From positions 97,622,036-97,686,035 of the forward strand of contig CM043947.1 of assembly GCA_014529385.2 (NCBI GenBank): DNA of 64,000 nt, read 5' to 3'. The position numbers and the translations under genes were made by a program. The stretch's first letter is position 1; each line of letters begins with the position of its first letter. The notes under the pieces are model-generated. The model did not search any database, had not been told where the DNA came from, and saw only the letters and a program-made list of their open reading frames with translations. Shown piece after piece: positions 34,434-45,699 of the stretch. This DNA is from Adiantum capillus-veneris (lineage: Eukaryota > Streptophyta > Polypodiopsida > Polypodiales > Pteridaceae).

Positions 34434-35379
34434 TTAACACCTGTTGTTATAGAGACGATTGAAAGCAAAACAACTCCCGTTTCTTGTGATGGTAAAAGTT
34501 TGTGGGAAAGAAATTGAATAGTAATATTTTGATGGGCACTTAAAGGTAGTTAGATACTTTTCTGAGAAGATAACATGATACTCGTCCATGGGCTTACATT
34601 GGTCATTGTGCACATGAATTTCATAATTTTTTGGATGGTGCCACCTTGACCTCTCACAACATTCAATCATCGGCCAATCACGTAATCTGAAAACAAGTCA
34701 AGCACATATGTTTTCGTAGCCACATGTCAATCCCCTACAGATTGTGTATATTTTCATCAAGATATTTTTCTTTTACTGACACCTTTTTCACAGTTTAAAA
34801 TTCCTCTAGATGATTGACATCAATCCATTCTTTGATCAATAATAGTGACACTCAACAAAAAAACCCATAATATTTGGATGCCAAAGATTGTACACATGCG
34901 TTACAAGTGATTTTATGTAGTTGCATCGGCCGTTGACTTGGAATTCTTAAACCACCATACCTAGGTTAATCTTTCAAGAATGTCCTATAGGTCACATTTG
35001 CCATGTTGTGAGTTCTTTTTTTGTTTGCTGAAACTAATTAACTATGAAGTGGGTCATTGTGTGTGTGGGTAAGGTAATGTGACTAAGGGTGTAAGGTAGT
35101 TCCAGAGTATTCACGTGTAGGGAGTGAGTGTGTTTAAAATATTGGTATCCATGACCACTTATGTAATGTTGCCCTTATGTGATTGTGTGTGTGTGTGGCC
35201 CTCCCCCATACCAAGGGAGAGGTCCACTTGGTGGGAGATAGGCCACTAAGTGGACCTATTCCCCACCAAAATCTTAACAAGTACTGATACATCAATTCTA
35301 ATGTTAGGGAATTGATTACTATTGAGAAAATGTGTAATATTTCTAGTGATCCTATTTTGACAGAATCAGTTTTTTTCAA
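34434..35379 (-). pseudogene. Unit A: C-terminal part of the RT protein
   Basis: Below the chromovirus insertion the unit continues with the end of the protein. 34,434-34,670 reads NDQCKPMDEYHVIFSEKYL, then PSKYYYSISFPQTFTI and NGSCFAFNRLYNNRC before a stop. The same block is present in unit B (52,576-52,700) and in unit C (~60,300-60,450). I do not recognise it; no GIY-YIG motif is visible. About 0.5 kb extra (34,690-35,170) separates it from the upstream part compared with unit B. Confidence 0.5.
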
Positions 35380-35445
35380 ATAGAATAATGAGTGATAAAT
35401 ATATAAATGCTAAAGTTGTGTCTGATGCATTGTAGATAATTGAAA

Positions 35446-36552
35446 TGTAATAGGACTAATCTTTGAAGTTCTTAAAGTTTAGCACGATTTGAAAGATTGT
35501 TGAATAGCCTATTAAATAGAGCTTATATGAATGAGTTTGAGATATTAAGAGAGAACATATATTCTTTTTCTAAATAATACACTAAAGACGTATTTGATAA
35601 AAATTAATGAATAACAGATAGTCTGTCTATGAACAGTAAAATTGAGATTTTTATTAATATCAGTGTTTTATATTTATGTGTTTTAGTTTAAAATGCATGG
35701 GTAGCCTTAAAATAAGTTGAAAAAGTAGTGGAGATTCAAAAATAGAGCTTTTAGGAGTCACGACCTAAAAGTTGCATTTTCAGCCAAAGAAAGAAGTTTT
35801 TTGTAATTCTGTCAACGATGCCTTGTAGGCCAGACCTATTCCCGTCGTTTTGAGTACTTGGATTGCTCTGTTATGAGTTCGTTTGTAAAAGTTATGATGA
35901 AAACAAACAGAAAGCAGCAGCAATGTAGTATACACAGGGACAGACAGACATACAACATCATACAGCTCTCCCTTCTATCAACCAAGAAGTGAATTTGTTT
36001 CTTCATGGTGGATTATTGCAATTGAGATTATGAAGGTACATAATTATGTTTTATTACTTTGATTATCATGTTGAATTGGTTGCACGAGTATGTTCTTTTG
36101 GCTATTTTCTAGGCGATGCAGAAATCAGTGTGTGAAACAGGACCTGTGCAAAGTGTCATGATAAAAATCTAACCTTTACGGATCGCTTAGCGATCACGTT
36201 CTTATCTTATTCTTGCATGTATACTTGGTGCAAAAATCGAGTTGATTGAACGCCTAAAAACCCGCTATTTTGAGAAGTCGTAGGCTTTTCGAGGAAAAGA
36301 AGGATAAAAGCACGACGGGTGGTGCGTTTGGGGATCATTCATAGATATCTTCTTCTGCGAGTGAGAGTGCAAGTGCGAGTGAGACGCTGCATGCAAGTGG
36401 ACTGAAGCTCGGGGGTGGTCGGGAGGTTTGAGCTCCGTACAACAGGGTGCGCCCATATTCAATTGCTCCTCAGTTGTATCAAAACTCTACAAAATTTCAT
36501 CAATACAAAGATCTGTTTTTCTGTCGATCTCTATTATTTTGTTCCTGTGACA
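35446..36552 (+). repeat. 5' LTR of the chromovirus
   Basis: 1,107 bp, TGTAATAGGAC...CCTGTGACA. It is uninterrupted and shows GTTCTTAAAGT at 35,468, the empty site for the elements inserted in the 3' LTR. Confidence 0.93.
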
Positions 36553-36554
36553 AT

Positions 36555-36566
36555 TGGTATCAGAGC
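36555..36566 (+). other. Primer binding site of the chromovirus
   Basis: TGGTATCAGAGC, two bases after the 5' LTR; complementary to initiator Met tRNA. Confidence 0.93.
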
Positions 36567-36583
36567 AAGCGGTTGATTCTAGA

Positions 36584-37120
36584 CATGGACGGATACGAGA
36601 GGAAGATGAAGGAGCAAGAAGAACTTATTCGATGACTACAAGAAGATCTAGAAATTGCAAATCCGGAGCGTGCTGAGGCTCTGCGGGGCAAAGCAACACG
36701 AGAGCCTGATATCTATGTGGACCTTCATGTCGAACATGAAGGCGAAAAACCATGCTATTCCACCAGGAAACAATAATCATCGTGGCGGCGCTGGGGCACC
36801 TGGCGGTGGTGATAGTGGTGATGGTGGGAACGGTGGTGGTGGACGTAGAGGTCGTCAACTCAAAAAATAAGAAACATTGAGATATGGGAGAAGCGACAAT
36901 CAAATCATTCTTAACAAAGGCTAAGCTTCAAGAGTTCGATGGCATAAGAAAGATATGCGAAGATTTAGAAGCGTGGATTGAAGAACTCAAAGATTTGGAT
37001 TATACTTTCAATATCGAGAACACGACCACCAGACTTTCGAATGCTGGAGCAAGGTGACTGATAACACAATACGTACCAAGATGGCTCAATTGGAGACTTT
37101 TGGCGATGCGTACGATACAG
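36584..37120 (+). pseudogene. Chromovirus Gag remnant
   Basis: A frame begins MDGYERKMKEQEELIR 18 bp after the primer site and stops after 16 codons. Later fragments include a Gly-rich stretch (GGAGAPGGGDSGDGGNGGGG, 36,786-36,845) and RKICEDLEAWIEELK-like pieces. No zinc knuckle or protease is found before RT. About 1 kb of leader, Gag and protease is left where two to three kb would be usual, so most has been deleted. Confidence 0.6.
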
Positions 37121-37626
37121 GTAAGTCATCTACCCCTTCTTTGTGATGTTTTATGTCTTTGATACGTCCTTTGAAAGCTTCTGTGATTGAACTTATGCGT
37201 AAAAGTTGAGATTTAAAATTGAATTTCTTAATCGATTTGGATAGTATTCATTGCTTCTTATCGTCTAAATTGATTGAGAGATTCAACTTGAAATTCAATC
37301 GAGAAGTTAAAAGACTTGTGGACTTAACCAATGGTAATAATAGTTTCACGAAAGAGTTAGTAGAAAATTTGTTTGTTTTTTTTCTTTGAAGAGTCGGAAG
37401 CATAAAGATGATTTCTATATCATAAACATTGATATGCATGATGTTATCATTGGTATCAATTAGATGATTAAAAATCATGTTTTGATTGATTGTTAAGAAA
37501 GAAAAATATATCTTTAATCATTTGATGATGATAAGTCACACTCTTCGAGGAAACAAAGAGATTCTAAATTTAGCTTTGGCCATGGAATTGATAAGGTGAC
37601 TTAGATAAGAGTGTGAGACATTTCTT

Positions 37627-38444
37627 GTGTTTGCTAATGAGATTAAAGAAGAATCTGGGGATAAACAGAAAGAGATAAATCCAGAATTTGTAGAGGATCT
37701 CTTACATAAATTTAAGGATGTATTTTCGGACGATCTTCCTGGTATACCTCCGCCTAGAGCGGTAGACCATGCCATAGATCTATATCTAGGAGAAACACCT
37801 TATTCAAGGGCTCCATACAGGTTCAATATTGATGAGCTTAAAGAGCTCAAGATACAACTTGATTATCTTTTGAAAAAGGGTTTCATTAAACCTAGTGTAT
37901 CTTCTTGGGGTAGTCCTGTGTTATTCCAAAAGAAAAAGGATGGTACATATAGGTTATGCAATGACTATAGGGGATTAAACAAACAGACCATTAAGAACAA
38001 ATATCCTCTTCCTCACATAGATGAATTGCTTAGCCAATTAAGTGGTGCCACAATATTTTCAAAGATTGACCTTTGTTCTGGCTACCATCAAATCCGTATC
38101 AAGGCCGAGGACATTCCAAACACTGCTTTTCGTACACGTTATGGGCTAATGCACCAGCAACTTTCATGTGCTTAATGAATAATATTTTTCACCCATATCT
38201 TGATGACTTCATTCTGGTATTCTTGGATGATATTTTTGTGTATTCTAAGAATGAAGACGATCATGCATTGCACTTAAAGAAAACATTTGAGGTTTTGCGT
38301 GAACATAAATTGTATGCCAAAGCAATAAGTGTTCTTTTGCAAAGGATCAGATTCTGTATTTGGGAAGAGTGATTTCTAAAGAGGGGATTTACATTGATCT
38401 TGACAAATTTAAGACTATTGTGGAGTGGCCAACACCTAAGTCAT
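37627..38444 (+). pseudogene. Chromovirus reverse transcriptase
   Basis: The frame from 37,627 reads [79 protein letters not shown] (motif A, catalytic Asp) and SGYHQIRIK. Near 38,140 a one-base change moves the reading to the overlapping frame at 38,073-38,372, with [12 protein letters not shown] and the catalytic box VFLDDIFVYSKNEDD. The domain is then interrupted at 38,447 by a TTAA-flanked element. RT copies the element RNA into DNA within virus-like particles; this copy would not be functional. Confidence 0.9.
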
Positions 38445-39771
38445 TAACACTAGGTTGGTAATGGGACACTTTTATGTCCTGTTAAGTGACCATTTTCCTT
38501 GAATTATGTCAAGAGTTTCAAAATGGGTTTTGAGGTGCTATCTGTCGAGAAAGTTGTCTCATGAGCTGAAAAAAACTTGACATTTTTTTGGAATATCAAT
38601 TCCATCTTTAACCTTGTCCTTGCACAACATTTCACAACCTAAACTGTGTGATAAAACGGACCCTGTTTTTGGCTTTTTTCAACTTTTTGCAACTATAGCA
38701 CTCTCGAATTCATTTTTGTGAGGTTTATAATGCTAGAGAACTATCTTTAGTAGTCCTCAACATGTCCTGATGCTTCTAGGGAGAAATAAATGTTAAAGTT
38801 GTAAGTTATGACCAAATTACAAAAATTGTCAAATCCTGTTTTTTAGCCAATTTTAGCTCTTCTATGATTTTTTTGGTGGCTTTCATGATATCCAAATGTA
38901 GTTTTGATTTTCTATGTCGCATATTGTAACATAAAGCTAATATTCCTTGAGTTTTGGGGCACCTAATACCCTATTTTGCATAGTAGACAACGATGGTTGA
39001 TTTTTTCAATTATAGAAGAAAACGAAACATTCTAGTAAATCAAGTATAGCTTTTTCAATATTGTTAGTTTCTTGTGACAACTACATGCATTTTGTAGGTA
39101 GTAACCATATCTAGTCACAAGGATCAAATTTGGCTAGATATTGAATAGTTTCTATGGGATTCTACAACTCATAATGTTGAACCCAAATTTTTCATGGTTG
39201 CTGTATTTAGTACTTCATCTTTGTCCCCAAGATTCCCCTTGGTAAGATATGTATTATTCTTTTGACATGCTCCATGGCTCCTTATGAACTTAAAGGACAA
39301 TAGGGAACTAAGAAAACATGCATATATTGTTTGTATTGAGCGTGGCTATAGAAACTTTGATGATAGGTTTGCAAAATGGTAAAAATTCAACTTTTTTGTA
39401 CCTATTTCTTTTGGCAAAACAAAAAATAGTGAGTGAGAAGCAATCATATGTTCTGATCACCAACCCATTGAAGTTAACTAGGGAATTTATCTTAAGTCCT
39501 ACAAAAATCCCTAATCTTATTTTTATGCAACAAAACATAAGAAATGACTCTTTTGATGAAAATGTATTGGTCCATCAACTTTGGAGGCTTGGTGTGACCA
39601 AAAGATGACAAATTTACAAGTTTCTTATTTTTTCCATGTGAAGTAGGCCTTGAACTATAACCTCATGAAAGGGTTTTACAAAATGAGTGGATGTACTATG
39701 GTTTGGGAGGTTTTTTTCAAAACCCTGAAAGGACACTTTTATGTCTTGTTAGGTTACCAACCTAGTGTTAA
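38444..39771. mobile_element. TTAA-flanked CACTAG-ended element, copy 1
   Basis: The element 38,448-39,767 (1,320 bp) has ends CACTAGGTTGGTAA...TTACCAACCTAGTG and is flanked by TTAA on both sides. Removing it with one TTAA leaves the pol frame continuous (KSL-RDVRSFM), so insertion was precise. The ends carry the further inverted motif GGACACTTTTATGTCC. No transposase is visible; one 96-codon frame (39,318-39,608) is partly shared with copies 2 and 3 but is not recognisable. Copies 2 and 3 are in the 3' LTR of the same chromovirus. Confidence 0.9.
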
Positions 39772-41522
39772 GGGATGTGAGAAGCTTTATGGATCTAGCA
39801 CAATATGAGAGAGCACACATTAAAGATTTCTCTAAGATAGCAAGTCCTTTGACCGAATCGACCAAGAAAGACAAGGGTTTTGTGTGGACTTCTAGGTGTG
39901 AGATTGTTTTTGAGACCTTGAAGGTTAAAATAGCGGAAAATTGTGTTTTAAAAGTTCCTGAGATGGGCAAACCATTTGTTGTGTCATGTGACGCTAGTGG
40001 TGAACAATTAGGTTGTGTTTTGATACAAGAAGGAAGAGTGGTTACATATGAGTCTTGGAAATTAAGACGACATGAATTGAACTATGCAACACATGATCTA
40101 GAATTGCTTGTTGGTGTTCATGCATTGAAACATTGGCGTCATCTTTTGCTTGGTGTCAAATTTGAATTGCGTACTGATCATCAAAGTTTGAAGTATATTT
40201 TCACTCAGCCATTGTTAAACAACAAACAAAGGAGATGGATTGAATTGATGGCTCAGTATGACTTTGATTTGAAGTATTTGTGTGGAAAAGAAAATAAAGT
40301 TGCAGATGCATTGAGTCGTAGACCCATGTGTAATTTGTTGACTGTTGTGCGGTCCAATTTGATTGATGAGATACATGCTGAAGTTGAAAATGATTCTTTT
40401 TATATGCCTATTTTGAAATTCTTGCGTGAGAATATTGGTGAGATATATGAGAACAGATATCACTTGTCTAAGGGAAATCTGTATTATTATGACCGCTTGT
40501 GTATTCCTGCAAATTCTGCTTTTAAGAGTCAAATTCTGCATGAGTGTCATAATTCACCTTTTTCTGGTCATCCTGGATTGAATAAGACATATGAAAAGAT
40601 TAAAAGTTCATTCTTTTGGCCGCGTATGAAATTGGATGTTAAGAATTATGTGCGTGAATGCTTTCAATGTCAACAAGTTAAGATTGAACACAAGAGGATG
40701 CCTGGTGACCTTCAACCCTTAGACATTCCTTTACAGAAGTGGGAGTCTATATCCATGGACTTTATCATTAGACTTCATACTACTCATGGAGAGTATAACT
40801 CGATCTTTGTGGTGGTAGATAGACTCACAAAACAAGCTCACTTATTTCCTGTAAAAATAACTGATACTGCATTGACCATTGCACGCTTTTTTGTGAAAGA
40901 GATACTTCATTTAAATGGCATGCCCAAGAGCATAGTGTCTGACAGAGATTCTAAGTTCACTTCTCATTTCTGGAGAGAGACTTTTGACTCTATAGGTACC
41001 CAGTTACGCATGTCTACTGCTTTTCATCCTCAAACAGATGGGGAAACGGAGAGAGTGAATCGTATTTTAGAAGATATGTTGCGAATGTATGTCAACGAAA
41101 ACCAATCTAATTGGAATGAATATTTTCCTTTGGTTGAATTTGCATACAACAGTTCATATCATTCATCTATTAGGATGACTTCGTTTGAGGAAATGTATGG
41201 CTATAACTGTCCCACACCTATTAATTTTCTTAACTCGAGGAATAAGGTAGAACTGTCACGTGAGATGTTTGAGAAAATGGATAACGATTTGGCCAAAATC
41301 AGGGGGAATATTAGAGAAGCTCAAAAGAGACACAAATTGTATTATGACAAGAAACATCGGGTTGTGGAGTATGAAACTGGTGATATGGTTTTCTTAAAGG
41401 TTATTCCCGAGAAGTCTCATTTGATTCTTGGAAAGGATAAGAGATTGTCTCCTCGATTTGCTGGGCCATTTAAAATTCTGAAGCGCATTCCATGTGAGTT
41501 TATTGAAAAAGTATGTTCCTAA
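39765..41522 (+). pseudogene. Chromovirus RNase H and integrase
   Basis: A 585-codon frame whose first codons overlap the end of the inserted element, so its ATG is not native. RNase H starts with PFVVSCDASGEQLGCVLIQE, then ELNYATHDLELLVGVHALKH, ELRTDHQSLKYIFTQP and NKVADALSRRP. Integrase follows, with HECHNSPFSGHPGLNKTY and CFQCQQVK forming the zinc finger. The core has the full triad: Asp in SISMDFIIRLH, Asp in SIVSDRDSKFTSHFW and Glu in FHPQTDGETERVNR. The frame ends with RFAGPFKILKRI, the start of the integrase C-terminal domain, and shifts at ~41,500 into the chromodomain frame. Confidence 0.93.
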
Positions 41523-41769
41523 TGTGCATCATGTTTTACATGACAACTCTAAGTTGAAAGATAACAGAACATTGACTGTAGAACCAGACTTAGTGCTAGA
41601 TAGGTGTGTTAAACATCTGAGAAATAGAGACATTGTGGAAGTTTTGGTTAAGTGGCAGAACTATCCAATAGAGGATGCATCATGGGTTGATCTTAGTGTT
41701 TTGCAAAGAGAATTTTCCTCTCTTTCCAACTCTGAGGACAGAAGTAATTTTGATAAGCAGAGAATGTAA
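41494..41769 (+). pseudogene. Chromodomain at the integrase C-terminus
   Basis: The frame continues from integrase after a shift: VPNVHHVLHDNSKLKDNRT, then DRCVKHLRNRDIVEVLVKWQ, NYPIEDASWVDLSVLQREF. This fits the chromodomain of plant chromoviruses (V.W.... ATWE, here VKWQ...ASWVD). In active elements it directs integration to particular chromatin. The stop at 41,767-41,769 lies a few bases inside the 3' LTR. Confidence 0.85.
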
Positions 41770-41790
41770 TAGGACTAATCTTTGAAGTTC

Positions 41791-43136
41791 TTAACACTAG
41801 GTTGGTAACCTAACAAGACATAAAAGTGTCCTTTTAGCATTTTGAAAAAAACCTCCAAAACCATAGTAGATCCACTCATTTTGTAAAATCCTTTCATGAG
41901 GTTATAGTTCAAGGCCTACTACACATGGAAAACATAAGAAACTTTTAAAATTTCTCATCTTTTGGTCACGCCAAGTCTCCAAAGTTGATGGACGAGTACA
42001 TTTTCATTAAAACAGTCATTTCTTACATTTTGTTGCATAAAAATAAGATTAGGGATTTTTGTAGGACTTGAGATAAATTCCCTAGTTAACTTCAATGGGT
42101 TGGTGATCAGAGCATATGATTGCTTCTCACTCACTATTTTTTGTTTTGCCAAAATAATTAGGTACAAAAAGTTGAATTTTTACCATTCTGCAAACCTATC
42201 ATCAAAGTTTCTATAGCCACGCTCAATACAAATAATATATGCATGTTTTCTTAGTTCCCTATTGTCCTTTAGGTTCATGAGGAGCCATGGAGCATGTCAA
42301 AAGAATAATACGTCTCTTACCAAGGGGAATCTTGGGGACAAAGATGAAGTGCTAAATACAGCAAACCTGAAAAAACTGGGTTCAACATTATGAGTTGTAG
42401 AATCCCATAGAAACTATGCAATATCTAGCCAAATTTGATCCTTATGACTAGATATGGTCACTACCTACAAAATGCATATAGTTGTCACAAGAAACTAACA
42501 ATATTGAAAAAGCTATACTTGATATACTAGAATGTTTCGTTTTCTTCTATAATTGAAAAAATCAACCATCGTTGTCTACTATGCAAAATAGGGTATTAGG
42601 TGCCCCAAAACTCAAGGAATATTAGCTCTATGTTACAATATGCGACATAGAAAATCAAAACTGCATTTGGATATCATGAAAGCCACCAAAAAAATCATAG
42701 AAGAGCTAAAATTGGCTGAAAAACAGGATTTGACAATTTTTATAATTTGGTCATAACTTACAACTTTAACATTTATTTCTCCCTAGAAGCATCAGGACAT
42801 GTTGAGGACTACTAAAAATAGTTATCTAGCATTATAGACCTCACAAACATGAATTCTAGAGTGGTGTAGTTGCAAAAAGTTGAAAAAAGCCAAAAATAGG
42901 ACTCGTTTTTTCACACAGTTTAGGTTGTGAAATGTTGTGCAAGGACAAGGTTAAAGATGGAATTGATATTCCAAAAAAATGTCGAGTTTTTTTCAGCTCA
43001 TGAGACAACTTTCTGGACAGATAGCACCTCAAAATCCATTTTGAAACTCTTGACATAATTCAAGGAAAATGGTCAGTTAACAGGACATAAAAGTGTCCCA
43101 GGAGATAAAAGTGTCCCATTACCAACCTAGTGTTAA
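41791..43136. mobile_element. TTAA-flanked CACTAG-ended element, copy 2 (inverted)
   Basis: 41,795-43,132 (1,338 bp), the reverse complement of copy 1 in overall orientation. Ends CACTAGGTTGGTAAC...TTACCAACCTAGTG. TTAA flanks at 41,791-41,794 and 43,133-43,136; the latter is shared with copy 3. Confidence 0.9.
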
Positions 43137-44480
43137 CACTAGAATGGTAATAGGACACTTTTATGTCCTTGGAAACTTTTGTGTCCTGTTAAGTGACCAT
43201 TTTGCTTGAATTATTTGCATAGTATGAAAATGAATTTCTAGGTGCTATATATCCACAAAGTTGCCTTATGAGCTGAAAAAAACTTCGCATTTTTTTTGGA
43301 GTATCGATCTCACCATTAACCTTACTCTTGCACAACATTTTTGAACTTACACTGTGTGAAAAAACGGGTCCTATTTTTGGCTTCTTTTTCATTTTTTGGC
43401 AACTATACCACTCTAAACTTCATGTTTGTGAGGTTTATATGGCTAGATCTTAGGCCTTCATAGTTCTCAACATGTTTTGATGCTTGTAGGGAGAGCTAAG
43501 TGTTAAAATTGAAAGTTATGACCAATTTACAAGAATTGCATAATCCTGTTTTTTGGCCAAAATTTGCACTTTTATGATTTTTTTGGTGGCTTTCTTGATA
43601 TCCAAATTCAATTTTGATTGTGTAAGTGTAATGTATAACATAAAGCTAATTTTCATTGAGTTTTGGGGGACCTAATATGCTATATAGCATAGTATATGAT
43701 GATGGTTGAGTTTTTTGATTGCTGAAGAATACGATACATTTTAGAGTAGCAAGTATAACTTTCTCAATATTGCTAGTTTCTTAGGCCAATTGTGTGTATT
43801 TTGTAGGTAGTAACCATATCTAATCATAGACTACAAACTTGGCTAGATATTGAGTAGTTTCTATGGGTTTCTAAAGGTCATAATGCTAAACCCAGTTTTT
43901 TCATGTTTGCTGTATTTAGCACCTTATCATTGCCCCCAAGGTTCCAATTCTAAGAGATCCATTATCCTTTTGACATGCTCCATGGCTCCTTTAATATCCA
44001 AAGGCCCAAAGGGAACCAAGAAAACATGTATATAGTATCTGTATTGAGCGTGACTATAGAAACTTTGATGATAGGTCCGCAGAATGGCAAAAATGCAACT
44101 TTTTTGTACCTATTTTTTTTGCCCAAAAAACAAATAGTGAGGTAAAAGGAACCATATGTTTTGGTCACCAACCCATTGAAGTTAACGGGGCATTTTATCT
44201 CATGTCCTACAACAATCCCCACTCTTATGTACATGCAATCGACCGTAAGAAATTGTTGTTTTGGGCAAAATGCACTCGTCCATCAACTTTGGAGGCTTGT
44301 AGTGACCAAGTGATGAGAAAATTACGAGTTTCTCAATTTTTTCCATATGTAGTAGTTATTGAACTATAAGCTCATGAAAGGATTTTTCAAAATGAGTGGA
44401 TCTACTATGGTTTTGGAATTTTTTTCCAAAACCCTGAAAGGACACTTTTATGTCCTGTTAGGTTAGCATTCTAGTGTTAA
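43133..44480. mobile_element. TTAA-flanked CACTAG-ended element, copy 3
   Basis: 43,137-44,476 (1,340 bp), in the same orientation as copy 1 but more diverged. Ends CACTAGAATGGTAA...TTAGCATTCTAGTG, flanked by TTAA on both sides. It lies directly against copy 2, sharing one TTAA, as expected if one inserted at the TTAA flanking the other. Confidence 0.9.
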
Positions 44481-45699
44481 AGTCGAAAAGAATGTAGTAG
44501 GGCATATCTTTCGTTTAGCACGATTTGAAAGATTGTTGAATAGTGTATTAAATAGAGCTTATATGAATGAGTTTGAGATATTAAGAGAGAACATATATTA
44601 TTTTTCTAAATAATACACTAAAGACGTATTTGATAAAAATTAATGAATAACACATAGACTGTCTATGAACAGTAAAATTGAGATTTTTATTAATATCAGT
44701 GTTTTATATTTATGTGTTTTAGTTTAAAATGCATGGGTAGCCTTAAAATAAGTTGAAAAAGTAGAGAAGATCCAATAATAGAGCTTTTAGGAGTCACGTC
44801 CTAAAAGTTGTGTTTTCAGCCAAAGAAAGATGTTTATTGCAATTCTGTATACGCAGCCTTGTAGACCAGACCTATTCCCGTCGTTTTGAGTACTTGGATT
44901 GCTCTGTTTTGAGTTTGTTTGTAAAAGTTATGATGAAAACAAATAGAAGGCAGCAGGAGTGTAGTATACACTGGGACAGACAGACATACAACATCATACA
45001 GCTCTCCCTGCTATCAACCAAGAAGTGGATTTGTTTCTTCATGGTGGATTATTGAAATTGAGATTATGAAGGTACATAATTATGTTTTATTACTTTGATT
45101 ATCATGTTGAATTGGTTGCATGAGTATGTTCTTTTGGCTATTTTGTAGGCGATGCAGAAATCAGTATGTGAAACAGGATCTATGCAAAGTGTCATGATAA
45201 AAATCTAACCTTTACGGGTCGCTTAGCAATCACGTTCTTATCTTATTCTCACAGGTATACTTGGTGCAAAAATCGAGTTGATTGAACGCCTAAAAAGCGG
45301 CTATTTTGAGAAGTCGTAGGCTTTTCGAGGAAAAGAAGGATAAAAGCACGACGGGTGGTGTGTTTGGGGATCATTCATAGATATCTTCTTCTGCGAGTGC
45401 GAGTGAGACGCTGCATGCAAGCGGACTGAATCTCAATGGTGGTCGGGAGGTTTGAGCTTCGTACAACAAAGTGCGCCCATATTCAATTGCTCCTCTGTTG
45501 TATCAGAACTCTACAAAATTTCATCAATACAAAGATCTCTTTTTCTGTCGATCTCTATTATTTTGTTCCTGTGACATGGAAGAACTTGAGATATGTACAC
45601 TTTTTTGGTCATTCGTTTAGGTCTATTACTATGTGCATGAACAAAATTACATGATCACCTAGTAATATATATTTTTTATCCAACATGTGAATGTATCAG

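Larger units (their letters stand above)
41765..45576 (+). repeat. 3' LTR of the chromovirus, interrupted by two elements
   Basis: LTR sequence occupies 41,765-41,794 and 44,481-45,576 (about 1.13 kb without the insertion). It starts TGTAATAGGAC and ends CTGTGACA. It also has ~30 bp (44,482-44,513, GTCGAAAAGAATGTAGTAGG and following) that the 5' LTR lacks. Confidence 0.92.
35441..45581 (+). mobile_element. Chromodomain Ty3/gypsy retrotransposon (chromovirus)
   Basis: Two LTRs (35,446-36,552 and 41,765-45,576) flank pol on the plus strand, with flanking TGAAA (35,441-35,445) and TGGAA (45,577-45,581), a 5-bp duplication with one change. Units B (53,017-53,021) and C (60,583-60,587) show the uninterrupted TGGAA site. 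The primer site is of initiator Met type. RT, RNase H, integrase and a C-terminal chromodomain are recognisable, which places it among the plant chromoviruses. Gag and protease are largely missing and pol is broken by a 1.32-kb insertion and frameshifts. Confidence 0.92.

Noticed and set aside
39318-39608. 96-codon frame in the TTAA element as a transposase
   Set aside because: No DDE-type motif or known domain is visible, and the frame is shortened or disrupted in the other two copies.
38448-44476. CACTA superfamily membership for the CACTAG-ended elements
   Set aside because: The first bases match, but all flanks are TTAA and the 3 bp on each side are not the same direct repeat (TAA and TTA), so a standard CACTA duplication is not supported.
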